From NCBI RefSeq assembly GCF_001423085.1, contig NZ_LMNU01000012.1, positions 514,185-578,184 of the forward strand: a stretch of 64,000 bases of DNA, written 5' to 3'. This DNA is from Methylobacterium sp. Leaf125 (GTDB taxonomy: Bacteria; Pseudomonadota; Alphaproteobacteria; Rhizobiales; Beijerinckiaceae). Of the stretch, positions 57,707 to 64,000 are shown one piece after another (position 1 is the first letter of the stretch; each line of letters begins with the position of its first letter). A model generated the notes under the pieces. It ran no database searches. It was not told the DNA's origin and saw nothing but the letters and a program-made list of their open reading frames with translations. Position numbers and translations under genes: made by a program.

Positions 57707-58834
57707 TTAGTCCAAATCCCGTGGCCGGGGCCGCGCACTCGGCTTAAGTCCTCGGCGTCGAGAAGACCGGGCAGCGTCGCAGATAGCCAGTGACTTGTCC
57801 AGTGGTAGCATGTCGAACACTCGTTTAGTCGCTTCAGTCACCCAAGCCGTGCAGTTAGGATCAGCGTTTGGAGAAGTGTTGATTAGAACCAAATTCTCTA
57901 TTTCCTGAGCGATAGCTTTCGAATTATCATGCTTAGACAATTCAATATAGCTACTCGCAAGCACGGATATAACAATGGAGACCATTGTTCCGCTTATATA
58001 TCGTGTGAAACCCTTAGAATGAATATCTGACTCTTGGTTACAACTATACTCGATGGGAGTATCGGAAAGTAGGATGTTGGCTAGATTGTCAACGGAGAGT
58101 CCGTCTTCGCCACGATCCATTGATGCGCAAGCAGCGGCAGCAAGACGCGAGAGGTTGCTCAGAAATGCCGAGTCTGAGTCGAGGAACTCGTCTTCATTGT
58201 AGACGGTGGAAACATGCCGATCCCTGTATATGAATGAACCATACGCGAGGGAGAATACCTCGGTGAAGAGACTTTGCTCAATTAATGTAAAAGCGTGCTG
58301 GTTCCTCAGTGATGTGGAAAGCTTAGTTGATATGGTATTCTCGGGATATGTTCCCAGCCATTCAATTCGACGTCCAGGCAGTATAGCCTCTCCATACCTT
58401 TCCGGAGATCGAGCATTGATTACGCGTCTGTTACCTAATCTACCGATGAAAACCTGACTCATATAGATCGGCTCTGGAAGTATAACCAAATCCCCTTCCG
58501 TAGCTTCTTCATGTAAATTAATTAGCGCCTGACGAGTTCTGCCCCGCGATTGCGAATTGATTGCGTTTGCGAACTGCTCAAGTCTCAATTGAGGTATATC
58601 CTCAGAGCCGTTCTCTTGAATGTATTGCCTCACCTGTTGAGACAAGGAAATTCTGGCCGCAACGTCCTCAACTTCAGATATTGGACCTCTTGGGTAAGGG
58701 AAGCCTGGGAGGTCAAGGAAAACGAGACCTTGATCTCTATAGTCTTCCAAGAACCTATAACTTTGTCCCGGAAACATTCTCCAGACCCTTCGATCTTCGG
58801 AAATGGTAGGGACATTGATGTCTATTGTAAGCAT
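57707..58834 (-). CDS. Protein with EVE/Mrr-N-like domain, unknown
   Basis: A 375-residue protein. Residues 16-135 show a pattern that I associate with the EVE/PUA-like domain at the N-terminus of Mrr-type nucleases: RVWRMFPGQSYRFLEDYRDQ, GLVFLDLPG, a run of helices, then EGDLVILP (residues 113-120) and VFIGRLG (128-134). Such domains read modified bases. No PD-(D/E)XK nuclease core follows. The middle is helical and a weakly hydrophobic stretch (SGTMVSIVISVLASSYIEL, around residues 275-297) could touch the membrane. The tail is Arg/Pro-rich. It is the first gene of a pair with the coiled-coil protein. The domain call is inference by eye. Confidence 0.6.
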   Translation of the reverse strand: MLTIDINVPTISEDRRVWRMFPGQSYRFLEDYRDQGLVFLDLPGFPYPRGPISEVEDVAARISLSQQVRQYIQENGSEDIPQLRLEQFANAINSQSRGRTRQALINLHEEATEGDLVILPEPIYMSQVFIGRLGNRRVINARSPERYGEAILPGRRIEWLGTYPENTISTKLSTSLRNQHAFTLIEQSLFTEVFSLAYGSFIYRDRHVSTVYNEDEFLDSDSAFLSNLSRLAAAACASMDRGEDGLSVDNLANILLSDTPIEYSCNQESDIHSKGFTRYISGTMVSIVISVLASSYIELSKHDNSKAIAQEIENLVLINTSPNADPNCTAWVTEATKRVFDMLPLDKSLAICDAARSSRRRGLKPSARPRPRDLD

Positions 58835-59086
58835 AGCACCTACACTGAAACGTAATCACCCTGATACTATCGCGAAACGTCGGAAGGTTCGGCCGAAAGA
58901 CGACTAAACCTGTGGTATTGCCGCATTCCACGCATTTCGTCTGAGTTTAAGCAATTGATAGGGTATTGCAATCAATCAATGGGATTCGGCACGGTTAGAT
59001 TGTGTGTAACCATTGCAGCGAACGGAGCCATCCTGATAGGAAACTTGTCATGGTTTTGGAGAGCAGGCCCATACCATACCGGCTCC

Positions 59087-59165
59087 CGCTGGTTCAGTTA
59101 AGCGACCTTGACGAACCTTAATGAACCAGCGATATGTGAACCATCCTAACTGAACTGGATGGTTC
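59087..59165. promoter_or_regulatory. Inverted-repeat site at the recombinase start (operator or res-like site)
   Basis: The 58835-59158 gap has no gene. At its right end lies a perfect repeat GAACCATCC (59138-59146) / GGATGGTTC (59157-59165) which covers the recombinase ATG at 59159. Further GAACC-type half sites occur at 59113 and 59123, and GGTTCAGTTA at 59091-59100 is repeated inverted (9 of 10 bases) at 59147-59156. This layout fits a site bound by the recombinase itself. Confidence 0.6.
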
Positions 59166-59779
59166 GCATGTTCGTTCGCGGATATCTAAGGGCTAGCACA
59201 AGCGAGCAAGACGCCCATCGTGCGCGAGAGTCGCTTGAAGCGTTCGCGAACGACCACGGCCTGCAGGTCGCCGCTTGGTATGTTGAGAACGAAAGCGGAG
59301 CATCCCTGGCCCGTCCCGAACTGTTCCGCCTTCTTAGAGACGCACAGCCAGGGGACGTGCTCCTATGCGAACAAGTGGATCGTCTATCTCGCCTCTCCAC
59401 GTCCGATTGGGAACGCTTGAAGGCCCAGATTGCTGCCCGTCAAATAAGGGTCGTTGCGCTTGACCTTCCTACCTCGTGGATCATGGCGACGACGCACGCG
59501 GATGATTTCACGGCACGGATGTTCCAGGCCATCAATTCGATGATGCTTGATATGCTCGCCGCGGTAGCTCGAAAAGATTACGAAGACAGACGTCGGCGGC
59601 AGGCACAGGGCCAAGCGAAGGCAAAGGCCGAAGGACGCTATAAGGGGCGGGCCGAGAACGTTGCACGGAATGCTAGCATCGCCACCATGCTCGCCAAGGG
59701 TCTCTCTTGGTCTCAGATTGAAGACGCGGTTGGGTGCAGTCGTGCGACCATTGCCAAGATTGCCAAGCGTGCAGCTTAA
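59159..59779 (+). CDS. Small serine recombinase (resolvase/invertase family)
   Basis: A 206-residue recombinase. The catalytic Ser is Ser13 in YLRASTSEQDA, and the supporting arginines lie in EQVDRLSRL (Arg76, Arg79). An E-helix region (KAKAEGRYKGR) leads to a C-terminal helix-turn-helix (GLSWSQIEDAVGCSRATIAK). The architecture matches resolvases and DNA invertases rather than large integrases. ATG at 59159 lies inside the inverted repeat; ATG at 59168 is an alternative. It may resolve multimers of a mobile element or flip a segment; the PD-(D/E)XK-like gene is 21 bases downstream on the same strand. Confidence 0.93.
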   Translation: MVRMFVRGYLRASTSEQDAHRARESLEAFANDHGLQVAAWYVENESGASLARPELFRLLRDAQPGDVLLCEQVDRLSRLSTSDWERLKAQIAARQIRVVALDLPTSWIMATTHADDFTARMFQAINSMMLDMLAAVARKDYEDRRRRQAQGQAKAKAEGRYKGRAENVARNASIATMLAKGLSWSQIEDAVGCSRATIAKIAKRAA

Positions 59780-59800
59780 CGGTCGCAAACCTACTCCAAC

Positions 59801-60439
59801 ATGGTGAGAAACATGCCTTCCAAGTTGGTAGAGGCTCTGATGCGGTTCAATCGCAAAGAGCGGTTCTGGTTGCTCTCTGATGCCTTAGGCTCTCCGTTCC
59901 TCAATCTAGACCCCGATTTCCTTAGAAGGGTTTCGGATGAACTAGGAATCGAGATTCCGAAGGAGCCTTGGTGGGCGTTTGACTACCACCTTGATTGGCT
60001 TCACGCGGTGCTTTCATCTGCTCCAACATTCGATTTATCGCAACATCAATCGCCGCGCCCTAATAATCCTCGTTACATCAAGGGCACGCAGGAGGATATC
60101 GATCTGTTGATTGCCTTCGATCAAACGGTAATTCTTGTAGAGGCAAAGCTAGACACATCGTGGAGCAACAAGCAAATGAGCCGCAAGGCGGAAAGGTTCA
60201 GAAACCTTCCTGTGGACCACGTCCAAATGCACCTATTGCTCACGTCCCCAGCAAAGACCGCGCGTTTAGGTTGCTCAGATTGGCCAGCTTGGGCACGCAA
60301 GGACAGTGTGCCCACAACGCCAAACCACATAGCATTGACGAACGGACACGCTATTCAATCTGCGTTAATGGTGAGCCGGTGCGACTCGAACGGGAAAAAG
60401 AGCCGCGTCGGCGAGTATTGGAGCATCTTCGAAGCCTGA
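59801..60439 (+). CDS. PD-(D/E)XK nuclease-like protein, hypothetical
   Basis: A 212-residue protein of no family known to me. The segment QEDIDLLIAFDQTVILVEAK has the layout of a PD-(D/E)XK active site: Asp101, then Glu114-Ala-Lys116 at the end of a beta strand, followed by a helix with SNKQMSRKAERF. This suggests a DNA endonuclease-like fold. The N-terminal 90 residues are helical with several Trp residues. The start may be 59801 or 59813. It lies in the recombinase transcription unit. Island-like base composition. I infer the nuclease fold only from this motif. Confidence 0.6.
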   Translation: MVRNMPSKLVEALMRFNRKERFWLLSDALGSPFLNLDPDFLRRVSDELGIEIPKEPWWAFDYHLDWLHAVLSSAPTFDLSQHQSPRPNNPRYIKGTQEDIDLLIAFDQTVILVEAKLDTSWSNKQMSRKAERFRNLPVDHVQMHLLLTSPAKTARLGCSDWPAWARKDSVPTTPNHIALTNGHAIQSALMVSRCDSNGKKSRVGEYWSIFEA

Positions 60440-60462
60440 AGCTGACAGCGACAGACCCATGC

Positions 60463-60837
60463 TCAGTGATGCTGTGGGCGGTAAAAATCACCGTCCGCAT
60501 TATTCACGCCGTATGACACATCGTAGAACCTAACATCTTGCCTTTCCGCGTCGGCGCTAAACACGTCATACGCCACCTTCAGTGCTTGATTCACTACATC
60601 AGCATTGTGGAAATGGTTGCACGATCCACTCGACGATAGTGTTTCGATGGCGTCTTCGAACATCCGAATGCGCCTCTGGTCTATCTGCCGTAATGCCGAA
60701 CAATCTAATGAGATCACACGGCGATAACATACCTCCGACGCCAAGAAGAGAAGGTGAAGCTTATCGACTGTAGAATCGCTTTTGGAGAAGTCTTGTTTAC
60801 GATCGAGATTTCCGGCGGCCTGATTAATCTGGAACAT
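60463..60837 (-). CDS. Hypothetical protein
   Basis: A 124-residue frame of island-like composition that I do not recognise. It is soluble and mixed in charge, with CSALRQIDQRRIRMFEDAIE as a likely helix and an unusual Tyr/Asp/Asn-rich end (FYDVSYGVNNADGDFY). An aaagg ribosome site 7 bases before the ATG at 60837 supports it. It converges with the PD-(D/E)XK-like gene. It could be a shadow of nothing, as no better frame overlaps. Confidence 0.45.
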   Translation of the reverse strand: MFQINQAAGNLDRKQDFSKSDSTVDKLHLLFLASEVCYRRVISLDCSALRQIDQRRIRMFEDAIETLSSSGSCNHFHNADVVNQALKVAYDVFSADAERQDVRFYDVSYGVNNADGDFYRPQHH

Positions 60838-61128
60838 GTTTGCCTTTGGATTGATGGTTGATTGTTAAAGAATCCTCCAAAACGCGCCAAGGCTTTCCAG
60901 CACAGGCAAAGAAAATCCTGAGCTGGTGAGGCAGATGAAGGATTTGAAGGATATTTTTCAGAGACCCGCCTTGAAGCGCATTTACTAGACTTCAGAAGAG
61001 GGAGCGCTTGATGATCGACGGGGAAAAGATCGCGTGGCGTGTCGAACGACAATCTTAAGACCAACTTAGATGAAAGTGATCTCTATGTCAAGAACTATTA
61101 GCGTTTAAGTAGCCATATCACTGGATCA

Positions 61129-63576
61129 TCAAGCTGCGATACCAAGGTAACGCTTCCGAGTTGCGATAAGGTCAGCGACTTGTCTTCTTCGATCTTCCGG
61201 TGAGCTGGCAGAACGTGCCGCTTGATACAAAAGATCGGTCCAAACGTTATCAGGAATGCGTAGCCGACAGAGCTTGGAGTAGAGTTCCAGCATCCCATCA
61301 CAACCATTGCCCGGCATGACACCGTAGCGATACCAATCGCTCAACGCGTCACTGATACCGGCGTCTTGAACGGAAGTCAGGGTCGATGAGTCATGCAACA
61401 AAGTCGAATAGGATGGCGGGGCACGATCATTTTCTTCTTCAACAAACGGTAGTGCTCGTATCCATCCATTCACATCGAGCGGAGAACGATCAGGGCCGGT
61501 GAATTCCTTGATGAAGCTACTACCCCTTGAGTCATCCTTCGCTTGGCATGGAAGGTGGAAGTGGGAATAGGGACCGCGCTTGCTCATATCGATGCCGTGA
61601 AACATGACGCTTTCGCGCGGCTTCGCCGTTCCCCTTGGTCTCTGAACGTATCCCTCATCTTCGATCCGAGCAATCAACGCATCGATAATCGCCTTGTATT
61701 CGCTGATCGTCGTGGGTCTTGTGGTGTCGAAGTATGCACGGTAACGAAGGTCACCCGGCCTGTTGCTATAAGTGTTGTAGAGAACGATCTTCAGTTCAGG
61801 GAAGATGTCTGCGAACTGAAGCGGCTTGATGTCGGTGCCGTCGAGGTCGAGCATTATTCCCGAGGCGAACATCGTGTTTCTCTTACCTTTGCTTGTCTCA
61901 GGAACGATGGTTGGATTAAAGAACGCGGGTGAGATGAGCGGAATGTCGTGCTTCTTCTCGTATTCGGCCTTAGCTTGTCGCTTGAGAAATCGGACGAACT
62001 CATTTGGTTTCATCACTAATCCATGGGGTTTCATGTCCCACAGATTCGCGAATAGAGAACTTCGAAACAAGGCGACGATTTCTCTTTTATCTATTATGGA
62101 ATTAACGACGTCGCTATTCGCATCAAGGAAAGGCACGTCTTGAAATACGTTATCGGCGATCTGATCTTCGAACTCATTCGCCTGTCGATCTCTGTTCCGC
62201 TTGTCCCTGTTACCCTTCGCCTTCCGCGCATTTCCGTCTGCGTATCTCTTCGGACGACCTGACTTACCAGCCTCAGGCTGGTCGTTGAGCCCGAGCGAAA
62301 CGATAGACGATCCACCCATTACATCAGATAACCATTGTGCCTGACGCTTAGTCGGAACCACCCAATTTCGTTCAATCGACAGATCACCATCCCGCATCGA
62401 AGTGCGGGACGCTGCCTGATAGATCGAGTGGCAGGCAAACCCAATAGACTGCATCTCTTTATCGATGCCGTATTGCCGACTAAGAAAATCCGATGCCTGA
62501 GACGTGTAGTTCAATGCCGGTATGATGATCGCGTTATCAAACTGCCTATAACAGTTAAGCCCGTTTGAGCGGCCTTCAATGGTTTTGCCTCCGGGCGTCT
62601 GAGACAGAACACTTGTGAACTTGACGTCATTGTTCTCAAGGCGAATGAAATCCTTACCGCTCACAGCTCCGATAGCGCGATGAACAAGAGAAGCGTAACT
62701 ATCGGGATTTCTGTCTCTCAGAGATTTCGAGAAGTTACGTTCGTATCCGTAATGAATCGTGAGCTTGCTGTATCCCCGGTGAGACTGGAAGTTCAGCCTT
62801 CCCATCAATTCCCTATCTTCAACCCACTCCACACCTTCCCGCTTCCAAACGTGAAAGTGCAAGCTCTCATCGAACCTCGCCGATAAAACCGTTACACTTC
62901 CGAAACGCTGGACGGCCCGAGAGGTAAACACAGAGTAAGCATAAAGCTTCTTGCGCCTTCCACCCTTACTCAACAGCTTCCGGTATGCCGAGGTGATAGT
63001 GTAAGTGGTGTAATTATCGTTTAGGAGCCTACCAGCTATGCTTTTCAGTTCCGCGATAAGAAGGTCTTTATTACGATCTTCCGCAATACCACGCAGAAGA
63101 GACCTATCTGTAATTTCCAACGTCGAATAGAATGCTCCTGAGGAAATAGCCTTCAAACCATTCGTAACCACGCGATGGCTTTCATGAAGGTTCTTCTCTA
63201 CAGGTTGATAAACATCTAGGGCTTCATCGATGAACACATCCCATTCCGGCCATTGTTTCGAAGGGTCAAGGTTCTGAAACGTGGCGTGCGTGATACAAGC
63301 TATCCGGCCACCAATCGCACAACGGTTATCAAGAACCTGTTCCACGTCAACGCGAACTGGCCCAGAACTATCATTTGCCGAAAACTGTGAGTGATAAAGC
63401 TCAAAAGTAACGCATGGATGAATAGGTGCGGCCCTTGCTTTGTATTCCTCTAATGCCGCAATCGAAGGGCCGACAAGGAGGGTCTTTCTCCCTTCGGCAA
63501 GTCTTCGCGCCGCTTCTTCGATCATGACCTCCGTCTTTCCACTAGCGGTAGGTCCCTTAACGTATTTGCAGATCAT
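61129..63576 (-). CDS. SF2 helicase fused to a primase-polymerase (AEP)-like domain
   Basis: An 815-residue protein. The N-terminal half is an SF2-type helicase: Walker A GPTASGKT at residues 8-15, DEAL at 117-120 as Walker B, and a motif VI-like QAASRTSMRDGD at 387-398. A basic linker (about 435-470, RPKRYADGNARKAKGNRDKR) follows. The C-terminal part has LDLDG at 576-580 and YNTYSNRPGDLRYR at 600-613, then HFHLPCQ; this is the pattern of an archaeo-eukaryotic-type primase (PrimPol) with a DxD metal site. Together they suggest a replication initiator of a plasmid, phage satellite or integrated element. No similar host gene is expected. Domain calls are by eye. Confidence 0.72.
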   Translation of the reverse strand: MICKYVKGPTASGKTEVMIEEAARRLAEGRKTLLVGPSIAALEEYKARAAPIHPCVTFELYHSQFSANDSSGPVRVDVEQVLDNRCAIGGRIACITHATFQNLDPSKQWPEWDVFIDEALDVYQPVEKNLHESHRVVTNGLKAISSGAFYSTLEITDRSLLRGIAEDRNKDLLIAELKSIAGRLLNDNYTTYTITSAYRKLLSKGGRRKKLYAYSVFTSRAVQRFGSVTVLSARFDESLHFHVWKREGVEWVEDRELMGRLNFQSHRGYSKLTIHYGYERNFSKSLRDRNPDSYASLVHRAIGAVSGKDFIRLENNDVKFTSVLSQTPGGKTIEGRSNGLNCYRQFDNAIIIPALNYTSQASDFLSRQYGIDKEMQSIGFACHSIYQAASRTSMRDGDLSIERNWVVPTKRQAQWLSDVMGGSSIVSLGLNDQPEAGKSGRPKRYADGNARKAKGNRDKRNRDRQANEFEDQIADNVFQDVPFLDANSDVVNSIIDKREIVALFRSSLFANLWDMKPHGLVMKPNEFVRFLKRQAKAEYEKKHDIPLISPAFFNPTIVPETSKGKRNTMFASGIMLDLDGTDIKPLQFADIFPELKIVLYNTYSNRPGDLRYRAYFDTTRPTTISEYKAIIDALIARIEDEGYVQRPRGTAKPRESVMFHGIDMSKRGPYSHFHLPCQAKDDSRGSSFIKEFTGPDRSPLDVNGWIRALPFVEEENDRAPPSYSTLLHDSSTLTSVQDAGISDALSDWYRYGVMPGNGCDGMLELYSKLCRLRIPDNVWTDLLYQAARSASSPEDRRRQVADLIATRKRYLGIAA

Positions 63577-64000
63577 CTATTAGTTGACTCTAAATCTTGG
63601 CGTGCTTCCTCGTTCTAGGAGTTTTGGCATCGCATTTGGTCATAGCGATGCTCCCACAAACTACTAATGTAGTCGCGTCAGAATGTCTGATTATGTGGAG
63701 GCATCAACGAATAGGCAGGGATAGACACCCAATGCCCCGGCGCACGTCACACTTGATGACCGCCATTCCAAGCCTTCTACAGTCTTAGCGGTAAGATGTC
63801 AAGATAATTGCGCATGTCCAACGACGACGTGGGTAACGTTACCACTTTCGTCACCGGACATGCTTCCGTATGACAGACAAAGCCAATCATGTAGCCCTTG
63901 CACAAGCTCGCGGCGCCCTGACGATTTGCTCTACCGCTGGGTGATAATGCCGGTTCCGTCCTTCATCAGCAATCTGATGTGACCGCGGGACTTAACACTG
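63577..64000. other. Right-end region without a gene, with a 12-bp palindrome
   Basis: 424 bases upstream of the helicase-primase gene. No believable gene is seen. A perfect palindrome GGTAACGTTACC lies at 63832-63843 and may be an operator or origin-related site. Near 63928-63940 the minus strand reads like a tRNA D arm (CCAGCGGTAGAGC), but the rest of a tRNA is absent. Confidence 0.4.

Noticed and set aside
60714..61064. A 116-codon minus-strand frame in the island
   Set aside because: Overlaps the better supported frame at 60463-60837, has no ribosome site that I trust and no motif.
63920..63945. tRNA D-arm-like sequence (CCAGCGGTAGAGC on the minus strand)
   Set aside because: No matching anticodon stem, T arm or acceptor stem could be found around it.

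Overview
The window reads as the chromosome of a GC-rich alphaproteobacterium, most likely Methylobacterium/Methylorubrum or a close Rhizobiales relative (inference). The reasons are about two-thirds GC in the core, frequent GTG and TTG starts, ATGA/GTGA gene overlaps, the gene order ftsB-pdhA-pdhB-DUF5076-pdhC-lpd, and a MaoC-type mesaconyl-CoA hydratase, an enzyme of the ethylmalonyl-CoA pathway that serves C1/C2 growth in these bacteria.

Layout of the core (1-56.9 kb). 0-5 kb: the end of a polyamine ABC importer operon (potH-potI), an AsmA-like protein, and the two subunits of a 3-oxoacid CoA-transferase. 5-10.5 kb: small stress-type or hypothetical genes, a 23-bp tandem repeat, a tRNA-Ala(CGC), yggT, mesaconyl-CoA hydratase and a methyltransferase. 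10.5-20.6 kb: envelope and transport functions (TonB-dependent siderophore receptor, TSUP exporter, L,D-transpeptidase, AcrAB-type RND pump). 20.6-24.2 kb: sdhCDAB on the minus strand. 24.3-32 kb: SLC13-type transporter, a double GT2 glycosyltransferase, allophanate hydrolase, UreD and a mercaptopyruvate-type sulfurtransferase. 32-34.5 kb: small genes, then a TyrA-like dehydrogenase preceded by what looks like a leader-peptide attenuator. 34.5-40.6 kb: a Wzx-like flippase with a GNAT protein, an RhlE helicase, small exported or membrane proteins and a thioesterase. 40.6-49 kb: a zinc metallopeptidase divergent from a tightly overlapping operon of transglutaminase-DUF2126, ATP-grasp/alpha-E and a second transglutaminase, a predicted but poorly characterised peptide-tagging system. 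49-57 kb: MntR, a LysR regulator, FtsB and the pyruvate dehydrogenase operon.

Central metabolism dominates: the CoA-transferase, mesaconyl-CoA hydratase, succinate dehydrogenase and pyruvate dehydrogenase all feed or drain acetyl-CoA and C4 acids.

From about 56.94 kb to the end of the window the composition drops sharply (25 of 60 bases are G+C at 58021-58080, against 40 of 60 at 56041-56100), core genes stop and the content becomes that of an accessory island. It holds a two-gene module of an EVE/Mrr-N-like predicted sensor plus a one-helix membrane coiled-coil protein, a small serine recombinase with a perfect inverted repeat over its start codon, a PD-(D/E)XK-like protein, and an 815-residue protein that joins an SF2 helicase to a primase-polymerase-like domain. 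The right end of the island is not in the window. These island genes are the least described content here.
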